Shown here one piece after another: positions 1 to 9,817 of a stretch of 17,366 bases of DNA; positions within the stretch are counted from its first letter, which is position 1; each line of letters begins with the position of its first letter. A program made the translations under genes and the position numbers. This DNA comes from Ettlia oleoabundans (taxonomy: Eukaryota; Chlorophyta; Chlorophyceae; Chlamydomonadales). The notes beneath the pieces were generated by a model. The model did not search any database. It had not been told where the DNA came from and saw only the letters and a program-made list of their open reading frames with translations. The DNA is taken from the NCBI GenBank assembly GCA_019693395.1, contig JAAMXP010003375.1:1-17366 (forward strand), read 5' to 3'.

Positions 1-1622
1 GTTTCAGGTCTGGGCCTGCCACTGCCGCTGCACCCGCCCTACAACAAAATGCACTTCTTTGCAGCAGGAGGCAGCTCAAAGGACAGAGCCCGCCCGCATA
101 CCCCTGCTAGCAATGCCGCTGAAGTAATCGAGGTATGGTCAGAATGCAGGGCGGGCGTGAGAGGGTCCTGCACGGGCAGGGTTGCTTGCTTGGCAGTGGC
201 AACAACCGTGGTGTTTTCTTCTGGCCAGCTGTTGCCTGCACAGCGCTGAGTTGCTGTCAAACCTGTTGCGCACATTTCTATGTCATAATGAGCAGCTGCA
301 CCCCACACCCTCCTCTTTCACTGGCTTGGAACACATGCAGCTGACTGCCGGCGCCAATGCCACCTGGAAGGAAGTGGGTCCTATGCCCTACCGCCGTGTG
401 ATGGGAGATGCCGTCATCCTGTGCGATGGAACCATTGGCCTATTTGGCGGGGCAGCTAAGGGCAAGGCGGTGCGCTCCTGTGCTGCACAGCCATACCTCC
501 CTACCTGATGTGCAGGCTTGCCCGTTACCAGCTTTAAACATCGGATATCGGCGCGATACATCTTTTCCTATTTGCACATATTGCCTGTTGTGCTGCAGGG
601 CTGGAGCAATGCGAAGCATGGGGAGCCCGTATTCTACAAGTTCAGAGATGGCAAACAGTATGACTGCCAGTCGCGGTGCACGCTAGGCCATGACTACGAC
701 TACGAGCCGACCATTTTTGACCCAGTAACAAACAAGTGGTCTGCAATGGGCAGCCAGGAGCAGGCCGTGCGTCCGCGCCTTTACCACTCCATCCACCTGC
801 TCCAGCCGGACTGCAGAGTGAGTGGGGCACAGCTCCAGTGACGGATCACCTGCTGCTTTGTTTGTCGTTGCCAAGCAGAGCCTACTCCCTTGCAGTTGCA
901 CGTGCACAGCCTGTAAACGTGGTTTAAGTGTCGTTGGCCTGCAGGTCCTTGCTGCCGGCTCAGAGGTAAGCAATGACTACACAGCAGAGGTGTTTTCACC
1001 CCCATACCTCAAGCTTGGCCCACGCCCTGTCATCAAGTCTGCTCCGGACTCAATGCGGCCTGGAGACAAGCTGAAAGTGTCTTACTCCTCGGCAGATCCT
1101 GTCACAAAGGCCATCCTCATCCGCACTGGTGCAGCCACACATTCAATGGCATTTGGTGCGTAGCTGCAGGCACCCCATCAACCGAATGGCTCCCGCACCA
1201 ATGCAGCCTGCTTGCTGTGAACGCAGTCTCTTTTCGGATGCTGGTTGAGGGCTGCTGCTTTCGTGTGGCCATCCTGATGTCCCTCGCGGCGATTGTATCC
1301 CTGCTCAACTTCCTTCACGCTCGTCTCCATGCAGATGCTCGTGCGCTTTGGCTGGTCATTTCCTCTGACACTAACGACAGGCTGATACTGGAAACCCCCC
1401 CCAGCAGCAACCTGATACCACCTGGCATGTGAGAGCACCCTTGCTGGTACTCGCTACTGGGGTCGATGCTGTGCAGAGGCATTGCTCTGTTGATGATGCA
1501 ACTCCCCCTGCCGCAGCCCCCTGGATGCTGAACCCTGCTGGCTTGCTCGCAGGTACATGCTGGTTGTTTTGAGTGAAAAGGGCGCTCCCAGCGAGGGCAA
1601 AATACTGTCCGTCTATTCATGA
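1..1622 (+). CDS. Galactose/glyoxal oxidase-like copper radical oxidase, C-terminal part (5' end outside window)
   Basis: Copper radical oxidases of this family oxidise aldehydes or primary alcohols to acids or aldehydes and make H2O2, usually outside the cell. Visible exons are 1-132 (or 8-132 if the TTTCAG at 2-7 is an acceptor), 341-469, 599-817, 945-1155, 1335-1428 and 1553-1622, all GT-AG with matching phase, giving about 284 residues. Family landmarks appear in order: MPYRRVMGD and GLFGGAAKGKA of the propeller, DYEPTIFDP, RLYHS with the Tyr-His copper ligands (codons 782-787), the EVFSPPYL entry to the C-terminal Ig-like E-set domain, THS with the third His ligand (codon 1140-1142), and the PPGMYMLVVLS ending. 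The N-terminal Cys and Tyr that form the cross-linked cofactor would lie upstream of the window and cannot be checked. Substrate is unknown. The family call is firm; glyoxal versus other oxidase is not decided. Confidence 0.87.
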
Positions 1623-2301
1623 GCTGACCTACCTGGAAGGAAACAAGATTCCAGGGCCCGACTGACGCCACATTTTTGGATGCATCTGTGAATGCAAAAA
1701 AACCATGTCACATGGAATATAAATCAGCTACGTTTCAACATCCCTTGATGTGCTTGGACAAACTGCATATTGTTATGGTAACCTTGAGATTGAACTTGTC
1801 ATGATACCGCATTTGTAGTAAGGATGCCCACAACTCTGAGGTGCTACAGATTTTGTCGGCAGAATCGTTGGGGCAAAGTCATTCTCTGCCATTCAAGGAT
1901 GGATTAAATTCACAGGAACGGGTGCATGACACAATATCGAGCATGATCAGCATGGAAGGGTTGTGCTCAATCCCTGCGTCGCTGCCCACCTGTCGGGACG
2001 GGGTGTGCATGCATGTTGTGCACACTTGCACAGGACACGGCACATGCTGCACTGGTTGGGAGCATCAACCATACTTCTAAACACGAATTATGAGGGCGGC
2101 AATGCTGCTGCTGGGTGTGGCACTCTGGCAGCCCAAGTGTAGCACCCTACCGTCGACTTGCTGCACACGACGTGCGCCACCTGGCCGCCAGGCAGGCCAT
2201 TGCAAACGCCGGCAGACCGGCCTCCGTCGCCAATATACTGTAGGTTTCATAGTTGCTCTGTACTCGTAGGCTGCGAGCCAGGCCTGCGTCTCTTCGGCAA
2301 C
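1623..2301. other. Intergenic region between the oxidase and dioxygenase genes
   Basis: These 679 bases hold the 3' UTR of the oxidase gene and the 5' region of the dioxygenase gene. I see no TGTAA polyadenylation motif on the plus strand, no conserved protein, no RNA gene and no clear repeat. A short open frame at 1841-2080 matches no family I know. The last ~145 bases are open in frame with the dioxygenase start (see the start-codon finding). Confidence 0.5.
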
Positions 2302-3566
2302 ATGCCGATCGCGTCAGCCACAGCAGACGCAGAGGCTACTGCCGGCGCTTTTTACGACGTCGCACAGAATCAAGGACGTGGTGAAGCGCCCGAGGTGCCG
2401 GTGATCGACGCTCAGCAGCTACTCGCTGCTGGCAACACAGGATCACCGCCTCTGCAGGTGGCACAGGCGCTTGCAGAGGCGTCTTCCACGTGGGGCTTTT
2501 TTCAGCTTATCAACCATGGCAGCGATGCGGCAGTGCTAGAGCGGATGATCAAGGCCATGCACAGCTTCTTTGATTTGCCACTGGAGGCGAAGCTGCAGGT
2601 GAATGGTTGGGCGGAGCAGGCGGTGGCGGAAACCAGCGGAAACCACGATGCCTGCGGTCATGGTTTGCTGTTATCTGACAGGCCTGGCTTCTAATGTTTG
2701 CTCCTACCCCTGATTGGCTTCTATCTCCACGACTGTGCAGGCGAAACGAACCCAGGACAATGCAATGGGGTTTGCACATGATGGTGCGTGCACGATCAGC
2801 ACAGACAGGCCAGCCTGGTAGCTTTGATTGAAGGCATCCTACCATTTTTTACCCCGCGATACCATGGTGTCTTTTCTGTAGAGCTCACCAGGCAGAGCCT
2901 GGATTTGAAGGAGTTGTTTGATGTGGGGCGGGTGCCACACCCAGAGCTTCCTGAAGACCATGCGCAGAATCGCACAATTGACGGCCACAACCGCTGGCCG
3001 CCAGGCCAGGTGACCAATCTGCAGTACGGTGCCTTGTGCCGAAATGCGCACTGCTGGAAGATCCTAAGAAGTTCAAAGTGCTTTTATTCGATTACATCGA
3101 GCCTCAGCCTTTCCTCCATCTATGGCCCTGCTGCTGCTGCTGCTCGCTCACCCTTGGCTGTACACATCGGCACACATCGTTACGGCCTACAGCCGGAGTT
3201 TCGAGCTGCAGTCATGGCCTATTTTGCTGAAGTGGAGCGGTGCTCTTTTCGGCTGCTGGAGGCATTCTGTGTGGGGCTTGGCATGGAGCGTACAGCGCTG
3301 CACCACCTGTTTGAGGTGCGAGCTCTAATAGGGGCAGGCAGCCAGCGGGTATCAACATTTGGGGTTGGTTCTCCATACACGTTTCCTTCAAACATGACCC
3401 TCAAATCCGATTGGCAAGGTTGGCGGTGACAGGCAGCAAGAATGGTAGCGCACGATGTTTAATAATTTTCCACGGTGTTTCTTGTTGCAATGCATTTGCA
3501 GGGCCAGCACACCGGTTTCCTTCGGCTGAACTACTACCCCGTGCAGCACCCAATGCAGTGTCAGGC

Positions 3567-3609
<43 letters not shown>

Positions 3610-4747
3610 GAAGAGTTACTGGGTGTTCACCACCACACAGGTGACAAGGGGCAGATGCATCGTCATGGCAGTGTCCGGCAACCTGGTGATGTTGTGAGGG
3701 TTGGAACAGCGTGAGGCATATGCATATTGGGGCTGCCATATCTCAGCGGGGTGTTATGCTGCTCCTTTTTGTCGCAGATGCTGGTTTCCTTACCATCTTA
3801 GTGCAAGATGATGTGCCAGGCCTGCAAGTGCTGAAGTCAGACGGCAGTTGGCAGCTTGTGCAGCCCATTCCGGGGGCACTGACCATAAATGTGGGGGATC
3901 AGTGCCAGGCAAGTACAACAGGTGTCAGGCTTGGGTGGCAGCGAGCAGTGGCACCTGTTGTTCTGCTGTGAAGCATTGATGGAGGGGTCCTTCAAGCTGT
4001 GAGCTGTGAGCCCACTGTCCCACTCTGCCACAGGTTCTGTCCAATGACCGCTTCAAGGCTCCCGTGCATCGCGTGCTGGCTTCAAGTGGGCGGCGGCGCT
4101 ACAGTGCACCCTTCTTCTTGAACCCCCGCCCTGATGCCAACATCGCTCCCTTGCCTCAGGCACGTGTTCCCAGCAAGGCACAACTGCATGACAGCGCTAT
4201 TGTGGGCTTTTCCCCATGTACTGCTGGCTGTGGGGTGCTACCTTTGTTTGACAGGATGCTCCCATAGGTGTCGGCAGTGACCCAGGGTGGCTGCACAACC
4301 TGCCCGCCAACACAACCTGCAGTTTGTGGACGAGACGCACCCTCCCGCCTACCGCTCCATCAACTGGGGGGAGTTCCGCGCCAAGCGCTTTGCAGGTGGG
4401 GCCTGATCCTGTATTTGTGTGGGTCCTCAGATCCTCCCTGAGGGGATTACCCACTGCTCTTCGACTGTGCAAATTCCATTCCTCATCTCACCTTCCTTTT
4501 GCTGTTTGTTTGGATCGTGGTAACAATCCAGCTGCTCTTGCATAAAGGGAATTGAAACCTTGTTCATCTTGCACCTGCCAGCTGGCGCATCAACATGTCT
4601 GCATGTTGGCCCTGCTTCTGATGCCTGCCTGGCTGTGCAGGTGACTATGCGGACGTAGGGGAGGAGGTGCAGATCAGCCACTACCGCCTGCTCAAGAAGC
4701 ACCAGCAGCAGCGGGAGCAGGAGCAGTACCAAGTGGAGCAACCCTAG
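2302..4747 (+). CDS. 2-oxoglutarate/Fe(II)-dependent dioxygenase, isopenicillin-N-synthase-like (DIOX_N + 2OG-FeII_Oxy)
   Basis: The family uses 2-oxoglutarate, O2 and Fe(II) to hydroxylate or desaturate small molecules, normally in the cytosol. Exons: 2302-2598, 2741-2783, 2882-3009, 3193-3315, 3502-3640, 3778-3908, 4034-4159, 4323-4395 and 4641-4747; total 1167 nt, 388 residues, a usual family length. The N-terminal DIOX_N domain shows EVPVIDAQQLL and WGFFQLINHG (about residues 35-75). The catalytic domain shows LRLNYYP, HHTDAG with iron ligands His242 and Asp244, HRV with His299, and R309-x-S311 (RYS), the 2-oxoglutarate carboxylate clamp. It ends with the family-typical YRSINWGEF and GDYADVGEEVQIS. 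A Gln14 tract (residues 220-233) is inserted between NYYP and the HxD motif. Introns 6 and 7 appear to use GC donors. Start 2302 is the ATG nearest the domain; an in-frame ATG at 2158 would add 48 residues. Substrate is unknown; all catalytic residues are intact. Confidence 0.92.
3568..3609 (+). repeat. CAG microsatellite coding for polyglutamine
   Basis: Thirteen CAG codons followed by one CAA encode Gln14 inside exon 5 of the dioxygenase. The tract follows Q-C-Q-A and precedes E-E-L-L-G-V. It lies in frame in a surface-loop position of the fold, just before the iron-binding HxD. Nearly pure CAG suggests a young, length-variable repeat. A shorter CTG run (five units, 3128-3142) lies in intron 3 of the same gene. 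Confidence 0.97.
3909..4033 (+). other. GC-AG intron (dioxygenase intron 6)
   Basis: The exon ends CAG and the intron starts GCAAGT, a perfect U1-type donor except for C at position 2; the acceptor is CCACAG. The joined frame reads ...NVGDQCQ / VLSNDRFKAPVHRV, matching the family's conserved GD-x-x-Q-V-L-S-N. The GT donors nearby (3903 and 3913) leave the wrong phase and break this motif. Confidence 0.85.
4160..4322 (+). other. Probable GC-AG intron (dioxygenase intron 7)
   Basis: The exon ends CTCAG, followed by GCACGT; the acceptor is CTGCAG. The join gives APLPQ / FVDETHPPAYRSI, which follows the family pattern with no extra residues. A GT donor six bases downstream (GTTCCC at 4166) is also phase 0 and would only add Ala-Arg, so the exact donor is less certain than for intron 6. 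Confidence 0.65.
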
Positions 4748-5026
4748 GGGCAGTAGCTGCAGCGGCACTGGGCGTGGCTTCAGTGTCCTAACCGCAGGAC
4801 TGATGGAGGATATGATGTCACGATGAGTTGATGACGTCTCTCTTTCTAAACACGCTCATCAACTTATGTATGTACAGTAGACAGCATTTTTACTATCACT
4901 GTACGGGTAAGAGTTGCAGTGTTAATGAACAGGAACAGATGCCAGTAGTGAACATAGTACACCCACACTAACCAGTCACATGAAGCAAGCATGCACGTAC
5001 ATGAAGAAAGATATGGGTGTCAGATA

Positions 5027-5031
5027 TGTAA
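5027..5031 (+). promoter_or_regulatory. Candidate TGTAA polyadenylation signal for the dioxygenase gene
   Basis: TGTAA is the usual polyadenylation motif of chlorophytes. This one is 280 bases past the dioxygenase stop codon and one base before the permease stop codon on the other strand. If it is used, the convergent transcripts overlap at their 3' ends. I found no other plus-strand TGTAA between 4748 and this site. Confidence 0.4.
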
Positions 5032-5032
5032 G

Positions 5033-8000
5033 TCAATCCTCCCCAGGGTCATAACCAGACGAACTGAGGTGCCCTGCCATGAGGCGTTGCTGCTGCTGCC
5101 TCTGCTGCTGCTGGAGCACTGCATGCGCCTGACTGTTGGCTGCAAGGCCTGGCTCAAGCTCCACGCTGCCAATGGGCCCAGCATACCCCTCCCTGTCCAG
5201 TGACATCAGGGGACGGGGTGAGGCCAGCTCCAAACCGTTTGTGGTGCCTCTGCTGTGGAGTGCATACCTCTCCTGCACCTGCCTGCAGAACAGCAGACAA
5301 TTAGAAGGCGTAGCAGGCAGATTTGCCATTATGAAATGCGAGCAGAGCAATAGGCAGCATGCTGCAAGCAGCTGCCGCAGGTTTCTTGACAAGCACCAGG
5401 TGGCATCTCAGCTGCATCCAACATGGTGGCATCATGCACAGCCTTACCTGTTGTGCTCGATCTCTCGCTGTTCTGTGGCGTGGACGCCATAAAACGCGTA
5501 GATTAGAACACCCGCCACCATCCATACACCAAATCGCACGTAGGCCGGCCACCCAAGCGAGCATATGAGATATATTGTAAACAGGATGCCCAATGCTGGT
5601 GTGAAAGGGAACAAGGGTACTTGGAACCGATGTGGTGTATACTGGACTGGCAGCCCTTTGAGGACAAGCATGGCTGCTGCAAACAGCGTCAAAAAGACTG
5701 CTGTGGCGATCCAAGGGGCAGAAAAGGTGAAGGACAGGCTAAACCCTGCAAGGCACAGAGTGCGGGAGAGTGATGGGGATGGTATCACTGGATACTTGTG
5801 ATGCGACGTGCAACCTTGCCTCCAGCAGCTCAACTGGCACACAAATCCATGCCAAACATGCAGAATCTTTTCCATGTTTGCAGATCAAGCAGCATTAGGC
5901 CAGCCAGCCCAGCCGTGCTTGCAGAATAGGCAGGGGCAGCATGCTGAGAACTACTCCAGCAATGCGCTCACCCAAGGCCATGAGCGCCAGCCCTGAGATT
6001 GCCGCCAGCACAACCGCGGGGTTTGAGCCGCTGCCTGGCTGGTGCAGCCGCATGTACAGCACACCCCCACAGACCATACAGAACACATACAGCGTGCCGA
6101 TGCTGACTAGCTCCGCCAGGGTGCCAATGTTGAGGAAGAAAGCCAGGACTGCTGACATGGTACCAGTCAGTACTGTGGCCTGGATGGGCGTCCCGGTCCG
6201 CTCATTGACGGTGGCCAGCCATGGGGGCAGCAGACGCTCACGACCCAACACAACAAGCAGGCGTGACTGGCCCAGGAGGCCAGTCATGGTACTGGTGACA
6301 ATGCCTGCAAGGTTGACATAAGGGGATACGTGTCACCAGACAGCTCCTCAAGAAACGCATGTTGCAGGAAAGCGAGCAGGCGCCCGTGGCATGGGTAGAT
6401 CTCAGCGGCAGCAGCTGTGTCAGGGCTGCTCTGCATGTGGCAGCTCCCAGCCAGCTCCTGCTGTGCTAACGCAGCGCACCAAGCATGGCGCCCAGTGACA
6501 CGATACGGGCGGCCCAGCCCATGCCACGGGCCAAAAAGGCGGCGGCAAAGGGGGCATTCACGTCAATTGTTGTGTAGGGAACCATCATCACGACTGCAGG
6601 CGGGGGATGGCTGAGGGGTTGCTGGGGGCACAGACGACGTGTCAAACTCTGGTTCTGTGTTTCCAACAAGGCTGGCACGCACCCTATACATGCAGCATTG
6701 CAAGCAGGGACTGGTCAACAAGCCAACTGTCGACAGAATACCACGTTTCAGTTCCCCTGGCAGCACTCACTGCATAGTGCCATCAGCATGTAGAGCAGGG
6801 TAGCGATTCCCAGGGAGCCCACTATGCCCACAGGCATGTCGGAAGCAGGGTCCTTGGCATCCTCTGCCGCATTGGCAACATAGTCAAACCCTGCAGGGAC
6901 GAGAGGCAGGCATGCGTGGGCCTCACTGCCTCGTCGCAGCCCCTGTGACAGCACGCAACACGGACGAGATAGCCAGCAGACAGGCAGCAGTACAACCGCC
7001 ATCATGTCGCAGCTTGTTCACCAATGAAAGCAAAGAAGACCTGCAAGCGCAGAAAGCGACAGATGGAAAGGTTGAGCCTTAACAAATATGACAGGTGTGC
7101 CCAGCCCAGTACATGCAGGAGAGCAAAGGGCAACATAGGACTATCAGTCCAAGCAGCCACCATCCAGCATATAACGCAGCAATGTCTACCACAGCCGCGC
7201 CAGACAGCACGCCGGTTGCGCCATACGGTGCAAAACCCTCTGAGGTGAGGTTGCTGGGCTGGGCTTGCGGGAAGCCAACGCACAGCACAAATACGATGCT
7301 GGTGATGTTGAGCCCAGATACAACTGAAGAAAGCAGGGTGGGGGATAGCAGGGATAGCTCAGGGCCGGCAACAGTGCCATGCACCCAAGGAACGAGGCAT
7401 GAGTTGATGACACTATCACAGGTGTTCCATCCATGTACCACTCGCTGTGATGCGCAAAAAGAGCGTACAGTGATTGTCAAGATAAAGGCAAGTAGTGGGC
7501 GAACAAGCCGGCAGCACAGCTTCCTGCAAGGCCAGTCAGCAGCTCTCACTCATGTTGAACCTGCTGCTCTCGCGGGTGCCCTTCACTAGGATGGCTGTTA
7601 GCAGTGATATTAGCAGCACAGCAGCAGGGTCTAGCTGGATGGGTCCCAGAGAGACACGCAGGGCCGAGGGCAGCAGGCCTAGCAGGGTGGCCAGGTAAGA
7701 GGCAAAGCCACGTGCCACCGCTGCCGACGACAGGGTGATCTCCAGGCACATATTCTGTGGGCAGCGGGGTGGGCAACGGCGAACAGCAAAGCACATACAA
7801 GCATCAATGGGTTGTCACACAACAAGCAGCCTACAACCATCGCTGAACTCGCGGCGTGGTGCAGGCTGTCCCAGTCTTGCAACGGCAGAGTATGTCGGCA
7901 GGTATTGTACCAGCTGCTTCTGCCGCTGAGGACCCTGTGCCAATCATAAGAAGGAGCGAATGGAGAAGTGTGGCTCACCCAAGCCACCGTCCTGCATCGA

Positions 8001-9347
8001 GAGAGACACAGCAGAGCACACAAACATATGCATGAGGTGAGAGGGCAGGCTGGCAGATACAGGACAAAACAGCAGGCCCGCCATTGTGCCTGCCTGCCAT
8101 GTGTCGCCAGCGCTGCGCTGAAAGGCAGACAGCAGTGGCAAGCCAGTCACACTACTCTTTCTCAGAAAACATGCCCTTACCAGGCTGCCAGCTCTCCAAA
8201 TGTTATACTGCATATGTAAACGAAGACACGGGGATTGGCTTAAGCGGGAGTGGCTGGGAGTGTAGACTGGGAGGGTGGATTGTGACATTAACGATACAGC
8301 AGAATGCTGCGCCCCTACAGGAATGCCCCATGCCCTGGCAAATCACAGCTGCAGCCTTTAAATGAAGATGCGTGCTTTAAGGACATATCCTTCGCAGTCA
8401 GCGTTTCAGTCTCCATTCCATGGCCAAAGCTCCACAACACACCTGATGTAATTGAAGGCGCCCCCCGCAATGGGAAGAGACACGGCCATCTCGGCATAGC
8501 ACAGCGCAGACAGCAGCGCCGCCAGCCCTGCCAGGACATAGGACAGTATCACTGCGGGACTGCACACAGACAGACGGACAGGGGGCAGATATGCGAGTAC
8601 TAAGATTGGGAAGAAGGTACCACAGCGTGCTTGGCATTGTGACAGCAACAGGTGGTGCAGCCCATCCACAACAGTCGCTGTTGCCCGGCCAACTTTCCGC
8701 AGAGTCACAAGTGCTTTTGGGGGCTCTCCGCCAAATAGTTTGTGTGTGTGGCGAAATTTGGCCCTGCCAGGGGTCGGACCGTGCAGGGGACCCTATTTGC
8801 GGTGACCGAGGGGATCCAGGGGGGCAAAATTGTGGTCAGAGGGAAAACCAACCTGTGCTTCTTAGGAAACCACCCCACTCACCTGCTGCACCCACCTGGC
8901 CCCTTTTCCGGCAGCCATCTAGGCCCCGGCATCACCATGCAGGCATGAGGAAGACGCACCCAGCAAGCTCGTTGGCAGCCACTCCCGACAGCACAAACAC
9001 GCCGGCGCCGATGATGCTGCCAGTTCCTATGAAGACGAGATCCCAAGGCCCCAGCACTTTAGGCAGCTCATTTGTGCCCGACCGCTGCCGATGCTCCTCC
9101 AGGGTCCTGCAGGAACGGGTATGTGCCGCAAGCTTGGTAACGATCCACGATTGGCGCTGGTTGCAATGGAATGGTCAGGAAGAAACTGCCAGCACCGGGC
9201 AGGAGCTGCTGCCAGTGCTGACTAGTGTGGCGCTGGCCTACCGCCGCTGCTCAGCACCGGGAGCGGCGCTAACCTTGCACTGAACGCCCGTTTCAGCAAC
9301 AGCTGCTGGGTCGCGTGCAACTTTGGAAGCCTCCATCGCAGCACCAT
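5033..9347 (-). CDS. Cationic amino acid transporter (CAT)-like permease, APC superfamily
   Basis: CAT permeases are membrane carriers that move basic and some neutral amino acids. Minus-strand exons, 5' to 3': 9347-9274, 9106-8960, 8559-8443, 8207-8181, 7991-7979, 7754-7550, 7323-7190, 7040-7022, 6890-6771, 6593-6480, 6304-5972, 5745-5448 and 5282-5033; 1851 nt, 616 residues. All introns are GT-AG and phases agree. Family landmarks: GTGSIIGAGVFVLSG of TM1 (about residues 52-66), LCYAEMAVSLPIAGGAF, ITFGELAAW, GFDYVANAAED (246-256), VPYTTID (290-296), GLLGQSR (332-338) with RERLLPPWLA, and the C-terminal permease domain with VPLFPFTPALGI. I expect 12-14 membrane helices. The tail (about 534-616) is hydrophilic and Gln-rich (QQQQRQQQQ). 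The start ATG at 9347 has an upstream in-frame stop (TAG) and no earlier ATG in frame; ATG 9336 is out of frame. Substrate and membrane (plasma, vacuolar or plastid) cannot be told from the sequence. Confidence 0.92.
5087..5113 (-). repeat. Interrupted CAG repeat coding for a Gln-rich permease tail
   Basis: On the minus strand, CAG units broken by AGG encode QQQQ-R-QQQQ near the C terminus. It is the second CAG-type coding repeat in the window, close to the one in the neighbouring dioxygenase gene. Confidence 0.85.
7022..7040 (-). other. 19-nt microexon of the permease gene
   Basis: Flanked by acceptor GCTTGCAG... (ending at 7041) and donor GTGAAC. It encodes VFFAFI plus one base of Gly246, joining SGAAV to GFDYVANAAED. 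The result SGAAVVFFAFIGFD is one of the best conserved CAT segments, so the exon is required. Confidence 0.9.
7979..7991 (-). other. 13-nt microexon of the permease gene
   Basis: Flanked by acceptor GATGCAG and donor GTGAGC. It completes Trp122 and adds Thr-Val-Ala-Trp, giving ELAAWTVAW followed by NMCLEITLSSAAVARG in the next exon. That spacing matches the GE-x-PAW-x-x-x-W-N-x-x-LEY pattern of the family. The phase (2 in, 0 out) is the only one that joins its neighbours. Confidence 0.83.
8181..8207 (-). other. 27-nt microexon of the permease gene
   Basis: Flanked by acceptor CATATGCAG and donor GTAAGG. It supplies the third base of Ser113, then ITFGELAA and two bases of Trp122. These residues match the conserved (V/I)TFGE(L/F)xAW stretch that follows YI/YL in CAT permeases. 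The flanking exons alone lack this motif. Confidence 0.87.
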
Positions 9348-9817
9348 AATGCGCTCAGGGACAAGGGTCCAGGGAGTCCGCCGGATCAGCCCACTCCTCG
9401 CATTTTGATCAGCAAAGGTTCGCTAGCTCCAGGGCAGGCGCGTGTTCTGAATGTGTGATGTTCGTGGTGTGAGGGCGAACCAGCGACTTGCGCACAACCG
9501 ACTTTCCGCGGCCGCTGCCACGGAGGCGCTGGCGTCCCCGCCGCCAGCAGGGCAGCAGGCAGTTGGGAGGCTCAGCACCTTTTACGCAAACTTTGGACAC
9601 CTTACAAGCTCGTAAGTCAGTGATTGTGGTGAGTAATAAAATTGCAAAGCAACCGTACAGCTGGTCTTTCTGTGGGGGAACTAGGCAGTCGACGGTGGGT
9701 TGCTTGAAGTGGAGGGCCTATGGTGAACCACATTCATTGGGTAGTCCTGCATCCTCTCGCACTTCCCGAGCTTCCAGGAACACACTAGGTGACGCTAGGA
9801 TTGATCTATGAGGGCAA
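9348..9817. other. Spacer between the vWA gene stop and the permease start
   Basis: These 470 bases must hold the 3' UTR of the vWA gene and the promoter and 5' UTR of the permease gene, both read on the minus strand. Apart from a TGTAA (minus) at 9606-9602 I recognise no element. A GC-rich stretch with a NotI site at about 9507-9515 lies here. Short open frames on both strands match no known protein. Confidence 0.5.
9602..9606 (-). promoter_or_regulatory. Candidate TGTAA polyadenylation signal for the vWA gene
   Basis: The plus strand reads TTACA, so the minus strand carries TGTAA 212 bases past the vWA stop codon at 9818, a plausible distance for a chlorophyte 3' UTR. It is 255 bases before the permease start codon. 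Confidence 0.5.

Noticed and set aside
966..983. Perfect donor-like GAG/GTAAGC inside oxidase exon 4, suggesting another intron
   Set aside because: Reading through gives AGSEVSNDYTAEVFSPPYL, which enters the conserved FSPPYL motif in frame. The nearest acceptor would make an impossibly short intron of under 20 bases.
3401..3739. Minus-strand frames with polyalanine or polyleucine
   Set aside because: They are the other readings of the CAG repeat in the dioxygenase exon and have no other coding signal.
8406..8443. Reading through the donor at 8442 to give YIRCVVELWPWNGD in the permease
   Set aside because: It faintly resembles the expected FGE-x-PAW stretch, but it hits a stop and cannot be joined on. 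The 27-nt microexon at 8207-8181 supplies the exact motif in phase.
8720..8860. GC-rich stretch with short inverted segments (GCCAAAT / ATTTGGC) in permease intron 2
   Set aside because: The arms are too short and the surroundings show no conserved RNA fold; I cannot support an intronic RNA gene or a mobile element.
8591..9283. Plus-strand open frame of 230 codons
   Set aside because: It covers permease exons and introns on the opposite strand and shows no recognisable domain; the minus-strand model explains the region.
9409..9600. Minus-strand open frame of 63 codons just upstream of the permease
   Set aside because: No splice or family evidence links it to the permease, and the assigned start at 9347 gives a normal N terminus. 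It probably lies in promoter or UTR sequence.
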